The position numbers and the translations under genes are program-made. Shown here piece by piece: positions 22,742 to 32,905 of a DNA stretch of 64,000 nt; position 1 is the stretch's first letter, and each line of letters opens with the position of its first letter. This DNA comes from Prostheceraeus crozeri (Eukaryota > Platyhelminthes > Polycladida > Euryleptidae): NCBI GenBank assembly GCA_907163375.1, contig CAJQUW010012957.1, positions 1-64,000 of the forward strand, written 5' to 3'. The notes beneath the pieces are model-generated. The model searched no databases. It saw nothing but the letters and a program-made list of their open reading frames with translations, and was not told where the DNA came from.

Positions 22742-24091
22742 ATGGAAACCCCAAATTTAACAAAATTATATTCGTCCGCATCATCCTGTTCTTCTTATTC
22801 GACGAGATCAACGGGATTTGAAAATAAATGTTTTGTTAATAATAATAATAATAATCCATGTATAGATGTTAATCTTTTGTTTGAATTACAAGCCGAAATA
22901 TTTAGAGAACAGACTAAAGGTTTACCTTCTCTAGAAACTAATTATTGTTTATTTCCAGGTGATCCATTTATTAAATTTATGGAGATTGTAAGTAAATATA
23001 ATGATGTAGCTTATGTTGAATTAAATAAAGAAAATATGGTTATAATAGGTCATAATAATGTATATGGGTTTATCAGAGCAGTTTTGCCGATTAGTAATAC
23101 TGATTGGATAGAAAATAAAATTATTAATTATATCAATATTAAAGAATTAGTTAAAAAATTAAAATCTTTTTCCAAAGAAAAAATAAGATTATTTGTTGAT
23201 GAACAAAATCAATATAACATTCACATAGAGAGTAAAAAACATAATGAAGAATTATTATGTCAAGTTTATTATAGAGATACAATTTATAAACAAGAAACAT
23301 TAGAAATTCCGCAAAGATATGATGATGATACGTATATAGGATTATATTCAAACTTAAATATTAATTTATTAAAATCTTATATAAATGGTTTAGCTCAACA
23401 AGAGAAAATTTATATGTGGACTACACCTTATACTATTAACAATGACCATAATCATAATAAACGAACCGAAGGTTCTAGGGCTTTGCCCGATCTTAAAGAA
23501 TCTTATGATAATAATGATAATAATATAAATGATAATAATATAGATGATGATAATATAGATGATGATAATATAGATGATGATTCAGAAACATCTGAAAATG
23601 GTGTAAATGGTAAAAAAGATTATAAAAATATTAGTAATTATAAAAATTTATCTAAATTTCATTTTCTTACAATTGAAAATAATAATGATGGTATAGTTGA
23701 AGATACTGTTAGACAACTATGCGTCGGGTCTACAAAATTTAAATTAGGATTTACATCTAATCAATTTAAAATTTTATCATCTTTAATAAAAACTAAAAGT
23801 GATTCAGATTATAGTGGTGTTATTAAATTTTCCAAAAGAGAACAAAGACCAATATTTTTCTCTATTATATTATTATCAGATAAAAGATGTAATTTAGAAT
23901 TAGATATTCCAATAAGAGAATGGTATCCTATCACGGAAGGGCATCCTATACCAAAAAGTGTAATTTATGATGATGAAGAAACAATTTATGATGATGATGA
24001 AGAATCAATTGATGATGATGAAGAAGAATCAATAGTTAGTGAAAATAAATTTAAATTATCTTTTGATAAAACATTATATGATAAAACTTAA
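22742..24091 (+). CDS. Large Polinton protein of unknown function, possibly clamp-like
   Basis: A 449-residue protein on the plus strand, starting after an A-run. The N-terminal third is Ser/Asn-rich then mixed alpha/beta. A low-complexity linker of Asn/Asp repeats (IDDDNIDDD) lies at about residues 255-285, and a second acidic run ends the protein. Two similar halves flank the linker: one with KYNDVAYVELNKENMVIIG, the other with TSNQFKILSSLIK and LELDIPIREW. That bilobed beta-rich pattern is loosely reminiscent of sliding clamps (PCNA), which would suit its place beside the polymerase, but no diagnostic motif was found. Function unknown. Confidence 0.5.
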   Translation: METPNLTKLYSSASSCSSYSTRSTGFENKCFVNNNNNNPCIDVNLLFELQAEIFREQTKGLPSLETNYCLFPGDPFIKFMEIVSKYNDVAYVELNKENMVIIGHNNVYGFIRAVLPISNTDWIENKIINYINIKELVKKLKSFSKEKIRLFVDEQNQYNIHIESKKHNEELLCQVYYRDTIYKQETLEIPQRYDDDTYIGLYSNLNINLLKSYINGLAQQEKIYMWTTPYTINNDHNHNKRTEGSRALPDLKESYDNNDNNINDNNIDDDNIDDDNIDDDSETSENGVNGKKDYKNISNYKNLSKFHFLTIENNNDGIVEDTVRQLCVGSTKFKLGFTSNQFKILSSLIKTKSDSDYSGVIKFSKREQRPIFFSIILLSDKRCNLELDIPIREWYPITEGHPIPKSVIYDDEETIYDDDEESIDDDEEESIVSENKFKLSFDKTLYDKT

Positions 24092-24137
24092 TATGATAAA
24101 ACTTAATAGAAAATACCAAAATATTCGATAAATATAT

Positions 24138-24285
24138 TTTCATATGTAATAAAATTTTTAGATGTAATAAATTTTTTAGATGTTATAAATTTTTTAGATG
24201 TTATAAATATTTTAGATGTGTTATAAATTTTTTAGATGTTATAAATTTTTTAGATGTTATAAAATTTTTAGATGTAATAAAAAAA
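24138..24285. repeat. AT-rich ~18-bp tandem repeat between convergent genes
   Basis: About seven copies of GTTATAAATTTTTTAGAT fill the gap between the 3' ends of the plus-strand gene and the polymerase. They may serve as a shared 3' end or terminator region; this is inference. Confidence 0.75.
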
Positions 24286-24288
24286 TTA

Positions 24289-27200
24289 TTATTCCCACGT
24301 GTCATCATCATCACTTAAATTACTCTCACAGATTATTGTTTGAAATATTTCAGCTTGAATATCTTCTCCGTTATAAGGTAACATAATTTCATTTTCGTCA
24401 GGTGCTTGACGTTTAAGAATATTTATTTGACCAGAAAACTTTTTTTCTTCAGTATTATTATTTTTATCAGGAATACTAATTCCAGTTTCTAAAGATCTTT
24501 TCCATGGTTTATTAACTGTAGTCGATAATGTTTTCCCCGAATATAATTTTAGAAAATCTTCTACTTTTACTTTATCTTGTGAATATCCTTTGAATGTTTT
24601 CTTTTCACTAAGTCTCCCTTGTTCATCTACAGTAATACAATATTTTATTTTAGGAGCAATAAACATTGCAAAAATAATTCCACCATTTCCATAATCATTT
24701 TTTCCTTGACACAATTCCCCACCAACATATCCAGCAGCATCTAATTTATTAAAGAGCTCATTGGAAATATATATTGAATCAGTATCTGTATAATGAATGT
24801 ATTTTTCTTTGAAACCATTAATTTCTAAAAAAAAGTTATTCATGATTCTTCTAGAGTGAGAAAGAATGAAAGAACCTAAGTGTGATGGCATGAATGACGT
24901 CTTCCCATCTTTTACAATATTAGTTTTGAGAAATTCATCATCTTCCATTTCTACTTTCGCTAAATATTGTTCATCATTTAATTTTTCATAATCTTTTACT
25001 TCTTGAGTGAAATTTTTTCTCAATGTATTCTCATTCCATAAATGATATTTAGTGGTTATATCTTTTTGCACAGTTTTGCCATATAGCGAATTCATCAATA
25101 ATTTAATTAACTCATCACCTACTGTATTTCCTTCTGTTTTATATCTTTTTCTCAAATTAAAATGTTTTTCAATATAATTTCGAAATGGTGAAACTTGATA
25201 CCATCAGTAATATGTAAGATTTTTCCCCCACATCTAACAATTTCTTGTATGTCTACAGAAGTTAATACATCATAACATATACCATTTCTAAACCTGATTA
25301 CTTTTACATGAGAATTATTATTTTGATTTTTAACTTTATCTTTTATAGGAACTGGTTGGAAAAACATATCATTCGGATATTGAAACACAACAGAGAATAT
25401 TCCAGTTTTAGGTCTAAATGTTTGAGTATTAAATTTATATACTATTTCCCGCTCTTCTTCTTGACGAAATTTTCTAGCTGATTCAGCTTTAGGGTATTCT
25501 GAATTTTCATCATACATAGCTGATGGATATAAAGATGTTGCATCAAAAGCCATTAGAAATTCATTTTTTTGTTCAAGTAGTTGATTTGAAATTTTCTTAC
25601 AAATTTCAGTTTTATCTCCTAAATCTCGATACTGTTTCATTAAATCTATTAAATTACTTCCAGGGGACAAAGCCCCACCAGCGTAGCGACCAAGGGACAA
25701 AGTCCCCCCAGCGCAGCGACCAAGGGACAAAGTCCCCCCAGCGCAGCGACCAGGTAAATACTGTTTTAATATTGGTAACAAGATGCTACAAAATGGCGAT
25801 ATGTATTTTCTTATATTTGCTGAAACTCTTCCACCTTTAACAGATTTTCTAATATAATTTCTAGCCCATAAATCTATATGAGAATGAATATTTATATTGT
25901 CATTTTGTACGCTTTTCATCCAACCGTTAAATGTTAAAGCAGAGGATGTTAAATTAGTAGTTATATCTTCACCAACTAAATCTCGCATAACATTATTATA
26001 TTTGTAGATACAAAAAGCTAAAGAAAGAATATCGTTAACTAAATATGGTCTCCATTCATTTTCTTTTTCTTTATAATTTTCATGTGTTATGTCTCCAATT
26101 TCATAATTTAATTTACACACATTCGTAGGAATTTTAAAATTCTCACACCATTTAGAAAGACTTGTTTTTACATGTTGATAACTACATTTCATTATAATAG
26201 TTTGAAGTGCTAATTTACCTGACGGTGAATCTTTTTTCATATTGTTTTTAAATCTAAGAGATTTTTGAATATATCTACTAACACATTCAGTTGTATAAGG
26301 ATTTTGTAATGAAGCAGTCAATATTCCTCTTGAAGTTTTAAGAGGCGGTTTAGATAATTTAAAATTAGCTTTTATCGGAAAATAGGAATCAAAACCTGAT
26401 GAATTGTGAGCTATTAAAGTTACTCTAGAATAATTAAATTTTCCAAGAGTTTTAAAAAATTGATGGATCGGACATACGTCCTCTGGGTTTCCCCCGATCG
26501 AACATTCATCATCCTCAGTTCTCGTAAATATTTTCACACAATTTTGAAGTTTATTAAATTCTAATTCAGTTAAATTATTATACTCATTAATCTGTTTTTT
26601 AAGTTTTTTAATTTCATCTTCATCTTTTGATCGTTTAATTTTAATCATATCACTTAACAAACGTGTTTCTAATTCTTTCAATCTTTGTTTCGGTAAACAA
26701 CATATAAATTTATTAAAATTAATAGCTCCTACAGCGTAAGGAATAGGATGATCTGTTGAACAGTTAGGATCGGGAAAAGTTTCGAGATCCCAAATATATG
26801 TTGAACCATAGTCAATTTTTTTCTTTGTTATGATTTTATATGGACGCGTTGTTAGATTTTCATCAGTAACTGTTTTATATATGGGTTTGAAATTATTTTC
26901 AATTTCTCTAATAGCTTTTAATTTATGAGATTTATTAATTAAACAATAGTGACCAATTGTTGAACCTGCGTGAAAATAATTGTAATAAACATAATTATGA
27001 AACGTTTCAATTCCTCTAGGATTTAAATGACGATTGGCAGGACTATAATATTGAACACATTCTCCAAAATATTTATTGAATTGAGAAAATTTGCAGTTTG
27101 ACATTACTCCTGTTCTAGATGTGGCTTTCTCTTTATATAAAAAATTATTAAACATTTCTTTCATCATTTCTCCTTGTTGTTCATTAAAACCTCGTAAAAC

Positions 27201-27323
27201 ATTATAACATTTAATAAAACAAAAATCTTCAGAAGGAATATAACAATATTCACCGAAATATTCTTTGATTCTATATTTCATATTAATCCCTGCCCCTCTA
27301 TGCGATCTTTGTACTAACTTCAT
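24289..27323 (-). pseudogene. POLB: Protein-primed family-B DNA polymerase region
   Basis: This region encodes the Polinton replicative polymerase. The exonuclease boxes DLETF and AHNSSGFD, the DATSLYPSAM motif A, NSLYGKT motif B and YTDTDS motif C are all present in the expected order. Such enzymes start copying from a terminal protein and replicate linear DNA with inverted repeats. A GC-rich 12-residue repeat (GRCAGGTLSLGR-like, about three copies) lies between the exonuclease and motif A. The gene is broken, with about two breaks, so it is treated as a fossil part and not reassembled here. Confidence 0.9.
25660..25755. repeat. GC-rich 36-bp tandem repeat inside the polymerase region
   Basis: About two and a half copies of a unit with GGGACAAAGTCCCCCCAGCG, of which GGGACAAAGTCCC is self-complementary. 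It is strikingly GC-rich against its surroundings and belongs to the same hairpin type seen across the element. Confidence 0.8.
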
Positions 27324-27430
27324 TCCAAAATCTTCATATTTAATATTACCTGTAAAAATCCATTCGTTAGCATCGGATTTCTCATCCAGATTCGAAAACC
27401 ATGTTTCAAATGATTTTTTATTATAGAAGG

Positions 27431-27835
27431 TTACGTAAAAATTTGAATTATATTTTCCTGATCTTTAATAACTTTTCCAAGTAAATTAATAATTTTACCA
27501 TTTGCTAAAAGTTTCCGCATATCATTTACTACATTAATAAAAGATACATTTTCATATTTAATTTCATTTGGATTAAATAAATTACATAAATCATCACCAA
27601 GCTCATCCTTAATTCTATCATCAAAAAAGATATCAGTAATAGGAGTTTCTAATATTTCTTTTGTTCCACGTTTCTGTTTTTTAGTATTACGTCTAATACT
27701 ACGCCTAGTACGTTTCTGTTTTTTAATACGTTTACTACGTTTACTATGTTTAATCTGCGCATCAAACTCAGCAGTTTGTTTCTTGATTAATTCATCAATC
27801 CTAGACGTTTGTCCGAGAGACATTTCACGATTCAT
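27431..27835 (-). CDS. Small basic Polinton protein, unknown
   Basis: 134 residues. A strongly basic central block at about residues 30-58 (RRSIRRNTKKQKRGTKE) resembles a nuclear-localisation or DNA-binding tail. The C-terminal half is neutral with leucine-rich helices. It lies just upstream of the polymerase region. A terminal protein or DNA-binding protein is conceivable from context, but nothing in the sequence proves it. Confidence 0.5.
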   Translation of the reverse strand: MNREMSLGQTSRIDELIKKQTAEFDAQIKHSKRSKRIKKQKRTRRSIRRNTKKQKRGTKEILETPITDIFFDDRIKDELGDDLCNLFNPNEIKYENVSFINVVNDMRKLLANGKIINLLGKVIKDQENIIQIFT

Positions 27836-27884
27836 ATTTTTTAAAAGAAAAAATGAATTTTTACATAGAACCTCGGTTCCGTTT

Positions 27885-28193
27885 TTACATATACACAGGA
27901 ATATGTAATTGATGTAATGTTTCTAATTCATGTGCTGTTAAATGTTCTTTCTTAACCAACCACCATAAATTATTATACGCCAAAAATACTCGGAAACTTC
28001 TTAAACAAAGTGGAAAGTCTTTTGTTTTAACACACGGTTTAATACCATGTTTTGTTTTATAATCTGTAACGAGCGCTACGTATTTATGATGATAATAAAA
28101 TCTAACTTCTTTCTTCGAATTTACAGGATTTGTAGGATGGCGATAATCTTTTAAAACTGGTACATGCTCTATCTTGTAAGCATTCAACATATT
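27885..28193 (-). CDS. Polinton conserved hypothetical, 102 residues
   Basis: The frame is open from 28256, but the ATG at 28193 (MLNAYKIEHVPVLKDY) is preceded by the A-rich leader typical of this element and is preferred. The protein has aromatic and histidine-rich segments (RFYYHHKYVALV, YNNLWWLVKKEHL) and no recognised domain. Its 5' region abuts the ATPase gene. Confidence 0.5.
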   Translation of the reverse strand, partial: NMLNAYKIEHVPVLKDYRHPTNPVNSKKEVRFYYHHKYVALVTDYKTKHGIKPCVKTKDFPLCLRSFRVFLAYNNLWWLVKKEHLTAHELETLHQLHIPVYM

Positions 28194-28252
28194 TTTTTTT
28201 ATTTTTATTAACAAAAAATTTATAAGAAAAATTATTCGGTCACTCCGTTCGA

Positions 28253-29017
28253 TCACTCCGCGAAAATATTTTCTATAACTCTTTCATGAATTTTTTTATC
28301 AATATTAATTGTGATAAATCCATAATCTTTTGACCAAGCATTGTTACACGATTGTTTAAATTCATCTTTATTTCTTACGCATAAATCTCTTAACAAATCA
28401 CTTAAGTTTCTTGCATTTATTTCAAATAGTATAAATATATTTGCATTCTTTCTAATAACACTTCCGTCTAATGAATACATACTTTGTGTTAAATAAAATA
28501 CACTACAGTTATTATGTCTACCTCTTGTGAAATAATTTCTCTGAACTGACTGATTTCTATCATTAACACAATCATCAAAAATTACACAATGTTTCATTGT
28601 TTTATCTAGTTTACTAGGATCTTGCATATTACCACTATCATCTATTAATTGTATCTTTATATGCTTATTTTTATTGGTTTCAACTAACTGATTATTTTTT
28701 GTTGCTTCTTCACACCACGAACTTATTTCTTCTTCATCTTCAGATTTTTCATATTCTTTGAATAATGAAGCAATTGCTGTTTTTTCAAGATTATTTTCAA
28801 ATCCATATTTTAAAAATTGATAGACGGGTTGTGCTGCCGTTGTTGTATAAATTATAAGATTGTTATAATCCAAAAAATTTGGAGTCGTTAAAATTTTAAA
28901 CAATAGATACGTTTTTCCACAACCTGATCTTCCACAAATAACTGACAAAACTTTATTAGATAAATTTGGATGATGATTAAATTTAAGTTTTTTTTTTATT
29001 AAATGGAGGTAGTTCAC
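28253..29017 (-). CDS. ATP: FtsK/A32-type genome-packaging ATPase
   Basis: A 254-residue protein. Walker A is GRSGCGKT at residues 29-36. Walker B is CVIFDDCVND at about residue 145. A sensor-type Gln lies in YLTQSMYSLD. Size and order of motifs match the packaging ATPases of Polintons and virophages, which pump DNA into the capsid. It is preceded by TTAAAAAATG. Together with the capsid, penton and protease genes it completes the virion-morphogenesis set. Confidence 0.85.
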   Translation of the reverse strand: MNYLHLIKKKLKFNHHPNLSNKVLSVICGRSGCGKTYLLFKILTTPNFLDYNNLIIYTTTAAQPVYQFLKYGFENNLEKTAIASLFKEYEKSEDEEEISSWCEEATKNNQLVETNKNKHIKIQLIDDSGNMQDPSKLDKTMKHCVIFDDCVNDRNQSVQRNYFTRGRHNNCSVFYLTQSMYSLDGSVIRKNANIFILFEINARNLSDLLRDLCVRNKDEFKQSCNNAWSKDYGFITINIDKKIHERVIENIFAE

Positions 29018-29094
29018 TCATTTTTTAATAAAAAAATTTTATTTTTATTTTTTTATTTTTTGTTTCTAAAGAAGAAGAAGAAAATTAAACTTCT

Positions 29095-29210
29095 CTAGCT
29101 TCGCGTAGGAGTTTATACCTCTCGAACGGGAGTTTATACCTCTCGAACGGGAGTTTATACCTCCCGAACGGGAGTTTATACCTCCCGAACGGGAGTTTAT
29201 ACCTCCCGAA
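29095..29210. repeat. 21-bp tandem repeat derived from a gene's 3' end
   Basis: Five copies of GGGAGTTTATACCTCYCGAA lie end to end. The innermost copy is the last codons and stop of the penton-type gene, so the repeat arose by tandem copying of that 3' end. Confidence 0.85.
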
Positions 29211-29985
29211 CCAAAAGATCTATCATAATCTCTTCACCTCCAAAATTTATTTCTTGTCCTTTTTCATCAGTGATTCTAATGTTAATGTTGTTAATAGTTT
29301 TTCTTGTAATAGGAAAATATATTAATGTTTGTGGAAATACATTTAATCTATAACCAATGGGTACAGTAAAAGCTGGAAAACTGAATATTAAATTTGATAA
29401 TTTACCATTTATATATCCTCCTTCAATAATGTCACAATGTACAACAATTGAATTTATTTCAGTTATTTTTGGAATCTTCTCACCTAAATGATAACCTTGA
29501 CTATAGGTTTGTTTATTAAATCCTAATAGCTTTGACAATGATCTATCATGATTAAAATCAACTTGATGATTTTCGTCTAAAGTAAGAGAAAATTTATTAA
29601 CTGCCGGTTCAACTGCAAAATGTAATTGTTTCTTATCTTTAAATGGTATACCTAAATGTCTCTTAATTTCATTTGATATTGATTCAACTTCGTAAGAACC
29701 AGGAAGAAAAGTTAATATTTTCCATGTTTTGCCTTTATCAGTAGAATATCTAAATTGATCATTCACATCTTTGATAACGTTTTGAATAGTGTTAAATGTA
29801 GAGAAACTAGTCAATGCAATTTGATAATTTTTATTTTGTTCCAAATGTAGAATGGGTTCTAAATTACAAGTGTGTGATGAAGTAGTTGTTATAATTTTTA
29901 ACGTCGTACTAAATTTTGATGAACCCAAAATCTCTATCAAATTTTCTAAATGATTATTAAATTTGTCTAAATCTGCTGAACACAT
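29197..29985 (-). CDS. Minor capsid (penton-type) protein
   Basis: A 262-residue protein. The C-terminal half shows the Polinton penton/minor-capsid pattern: LLGFNKQTYSQGYHLGEKIP, a VHCDIIEGGYINGKLSN segment, PIGYRLNVFPQTLIYFPI and INIRITDEKGQEINFGGE ending in a beta strand. Such single-jelly-roll proteins close the fivefold vertices. The start follows GTTTAAAAATG. Its final codons are the source of the tandem repeat at 29095-29210. Confidence 0.8.
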   Translation of the reverse strand: MCSADLDKFNNHLENLIEILGSSKFSTTLKIITTTSSHTCNLEPILHLEQNKNYQIALTSFSTFNTIQNVIKDVNDQFRYSTDKGKTWKILTFLPGSYEVESISNEIKRHLGIPFKDKKQLHFAVEPAVNKFSLTLDENHQVDFNHDRSLSKLLGFNKQTYSQGYHLGEKIPKITEINSIVVHCDIIEGGYINGKLSNLIFSFPAFTVPIGYRLNVFPQTLIYFPITRKTINNINIRITDEKGQEINFGGEEIMIDLLVREV

Positions 29986-30090
29986 TTTTAAACTAAAAAA
30001 ATTAAATAAATATTTTTTTATGAAATATTTTTTTTATAAAAAATTAAAAACAACAACATATTTCAGCTACGGGCGAAGCCCTGGAGGACA

Positions 30091-30912
30091 TCAGAGATGT
30101 CCGGTTATACTTTTATAATCCTCTTCATTTAGAATCTTCTTTTCTAACAGTCTTTTCAATATAGCATGAATTTCATTGAAACTAGAATTATGTCCTTCTT
30201 TTATTGCAGATATTAAAATATTTAATCTATTTAGTAATTCTTGTGGATCATCTGGTAAAAATACAGTTGTTTCAGTTTTCTGTTTTTCAGATAAACCTTT
30301 CCCTACTTTAACTCCCGTTGATAATAAATTTTCTAATTGTTTATAACGTCTAAGAGATTTTACTGCACCAACTCTGTCTAACATAGCTTTATATTTTATG
30401 AGATCTTCTACAGCATAATTATTTAAATCTGCTCCTCTTAAAAGATTAACAAAATTTCTATCTAAATTAAAAGGAGATTTATCTGGTGAAAAAATTATAC
30501 CTCGAAAAGGTTGTGGAAATATTTCTTTTTGTCCGAGATAAAATCTAGGTATTGTTTTTCCATCTATAAATGAGATAGAATGTTCAAATTGCATAGATTT
30601 TGGTAATTTCTTATTAATGTTTGATTCTAGTAATCCATAGTCATCTAATATAGTTTTGTGCTCTGGATCTGTTATATCAATTTGTTTATCATTATTTGTA
30701 CTTTCTTTTTCAAGAGTTTTAAATGGTTCCATAGTTTTCTCAAAATCAGTTTTTACTTGCTCGGTTTGCTGCATTTTTTCAAACATATCAGATTGAATAC
30801 CAGCTTTTATCATTCTATGTTGAAGATCATCTTCTTTCATAATATTTCTTTGTTTTATTAACTCTTCTAATTGTTTTATTCTTTTAAAATCATCAGCTCT
30901 AATTTTATCCAT
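30091..30912 (-). CDS. Conserved Polinton protein of unknown function
   Basis: The frame is open from 31008, but the ATG at 30912 (MDKIRADDFKRIKQLEELIK) is directly preceded by TTTTAAAA and is preferred, giving 273 residues. The N-terminus is coiled-coil-like. The C-terminal LLNRLNILISAIKEGHNSS followed by ILKRLLEKKILNEEDY recurs, by recollection, in hypothetical proteins of other Polintons. A structural role is possible; it is not established. Confidence 0.6.
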   Translation of the reverse strand: MDKIRADDFKRIKQLEELIKQRNIMKEDDLQHRMIKAGIQSDMFEKMQQTEQVKTDFEKTMEPFKTLEKESTNNDKQIDITDPEHKTILDDYGLLESNINKKLPKSMQFEHSISFIDGKTIPRFYLGQKEIFPQPFRGIIFSPDKSPFNLDRNFVNLLRGADLNNYAVEDLIKYKAMLDRVGAVKSLRRYKQLENLLSTGVKVGKGLSEKQKTETTVFLPDDPQELLNRLNILISAIKEGHNSSFNEIHAILKRLLEKKILNEEDYKSITGHL

Positions 30913-31017
30913 TTTTAAAATATAATATTTGAATTTTGTGGTAACATTGGAATACAGCAAAAACATTTTAGTGAACAAATTATTTTTTATTGCTTTGTTG
31001 TTTGACATCTTTTCGCT

Positions 31018-31698
31018 TTAAGTTTTGTTTAATAAAGTTTTGCTTAAATTTTCGCTTAAAGTTTTTAGCTCTTCTAAAAAAATTTTGTCATTTTCTTCAT
31101 TAGAAATTTTGCCATCACTAGAAATTTTGCCATCCTGTTTATTCTTATCATCAACTTTTTCGGACTTTAAATGAAATGGCGTTTTATTAGCTTTATTAGC
31201 TATTTGATCAAATTTTTCAATCTCATCTAACGTAATAACATTATCATCACATACTCTTTGAAAGTAGTAATGTAGTTTATCATAGACTTCTTTAATATGT
31301 AAATGCTTAGTTTTTAATGATTTTCGTTTCTTAGTTATTAAAGATTTATCTAACATTGTAACAAGTGAAGTTGCAAAAACGCCCGTACCTGTTAAAGCTG
31401 TAGCAACTACTGGAATTACTAAAACACCAGAAGATATAACAATTGTTAAAGCACCTAAACTTATTGTTAAGAATATGCCAATTCCTTGTGTTACATTCTT
31501 AACTTTAGTCCATCTCTTTCTTAATTTTTTATAATGCTCTAATCTTAATAATAATTGAGATTCCTTATCTTTCATATAGCGTACTCTATCTTTGTGTTTT
31601 TCAATGTTAATCTTTTCAATGTCCATTAAAGTAGAACTACGTTCATATGATAACGAAGGATATATTCTTGCGGTTTCTTCCATTTTTGTTTCTTCCAT
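31018..31698 (-). CDS. Predicted membrane protein of the Polinton
   Basis: 226 residues. A basic coiled N-terminus precedes two hydrophobic segments at about residues 72-112 (GIGIFLTISLGALTIVISSG, then VLVIPVVATALTGTGVFA), and then a helical acidic tail. It is probably membrane-anchored in the virion or the host cell. Fragments of this gene occur just inside both terminal repeats (about 16950-17015 and 33746-33797). The start MEETKMEET follows CTTTAAAAAATG. It is similar by layout to unnamed Polinton proteins; the function is unknown. Confidence 0.6.
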   Translation of the reverse strand: MEETKMEETARIYPSLSYERSSTLMDIEKINIEKHKDRVRYMKDKESQLLLRLEHYKKLRKRWTKVKNVTQGIGIFLTISLGALTIVISSGVLVIPVVATALTGTGVFATSLVTMLDKSLITKKRKSLKTKHLHIKEVYDKLHYYFQRVCDDNVITLDEIEKFDQIANKANKTPFHLKSEKVDDKNKQDGKISSDGKISNEENDKIFLEELKTLSENLSKTLLNKT

Positions 31699-31699
31699 T

Positions 31700-31895
31700 T
31701 TTTAAAGAAATATTTTGAATAAATATTTTGAAAACAATCTTCTGAAATGCTATTTAAATCGAAATACGTAGTTGTTTGTTTGTCGTATATTTCTAAGAAC
31801 TCAGTCATGTTATTAACCTGAGGTAATATATCACCTATATTACTCAGTATAACTGTCGGATTTTCATCATTCATTTTAAATGAAATAAATTCCAA
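31700..31895 (-). pseudogene. Protease-like 5' fragment
   Basis: MTEFLEIYDKQTTTYFDLNS resembles the protease N-terminus MNNINEFLKLYGTQTTTNFD at the other end of the element. It is a decayed duplicate fragment upstream of the membrane-protein gene and is not a gene. Confidence 0.7.
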
Positions 31896-31955
31896 TAACT
31901 GTAATAATGTCTACTTCTTGTACAGGAAAATGAAAACAACGGCAGTGTATTTTGC

Positions 31956-32825
31956 ATCAAATATAATAATACAACAATCAATCTTATCATACAATTGTAC
32001 AATGTCAGTCTTCTACCATGAGACTGGAGAACAAAAGAAAATAGAATTACATTTCAAAATAATCCAAAATGCAATACTACCAAGTTCCATGAATCATTCT
32101 TAAATATCAAATATAATAATACAACAATCAATCTTATCATACAATTGTACAATGTCAGTCTTCTACCATGAGACTGGAGAACAAAAGGAAATTTAATTAC
32201 ATTTCAAAATAATCCAAAATGCAATACTACTAAGTTCCATGAATCATTCTTAAATATCAAATATAATAATACAACAATCAATCTTATCATACAATTGTAC
32301 AATGTCAGTCTACTACCATTAGACTGGAGAACAAAAGAAAATTTAATTACATTTCAAAATAATCCAAAATGCAATACTACTAAGTTCCATGAATCATTCT
32401 TAAATATCAAATATAATAATACAACAATCAATCTTATCATACAATTGTACAATGTCAGTCTACTACCATGAGACTGGAGAACAAAAGAAAATTTAATTAC
32501 ATTTCAAAATAATCCAAAATGCAATACTACTAAGTTCCATGAATCATTCTTAAATATCAAAGATTATGTTACATACTGAAATATAGATCTATACAATGTC
32601 AGTCTTCTACCATGAGACTGGAGAACAAAAGGAAATTTAATTACATTTCAAAATAATCCAAAATGCAATACTACTAAGTTCCATGAATCATTCTTAAATA
32701 TCAAAGATTATGTTACATACTGAAATATAGATCTATACAATAGCAGTCTTCTACCATGAGACTGGAGAACAAAAGGAAATTTAATTACATTTCAAAATAA
32801 TCCAAAATGTGTTACTACTTATAAA
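31956..32825. repeat. 150-bp tandem repeat, about six copies
   Basis: Units start at 31956, 32106, 32256, 32406, 32556 and 32700. The first four are 150 bp and nearly identical. The fifth is 144 bp with a replaced left part. Each contains CAGTC-TCTACCAT-AGACTG, a small stem-loop. The array fills a gene-free part of the Polinton. Confidence 0.95.
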
Positions 32826-32905
32826 TAAGTCTTCATAAATATGTATACATCAAATATGCATGTACATTGCACATATCTTAAAAAGTGAAACAACACAGTT
32901 AATGT

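Noticed and set aside
31918-32103. 61-codon frame in the 150-bp repeat array
   Set aside because: Frame content simply repeats with the array and has no A-run leader like the real genes of the element.
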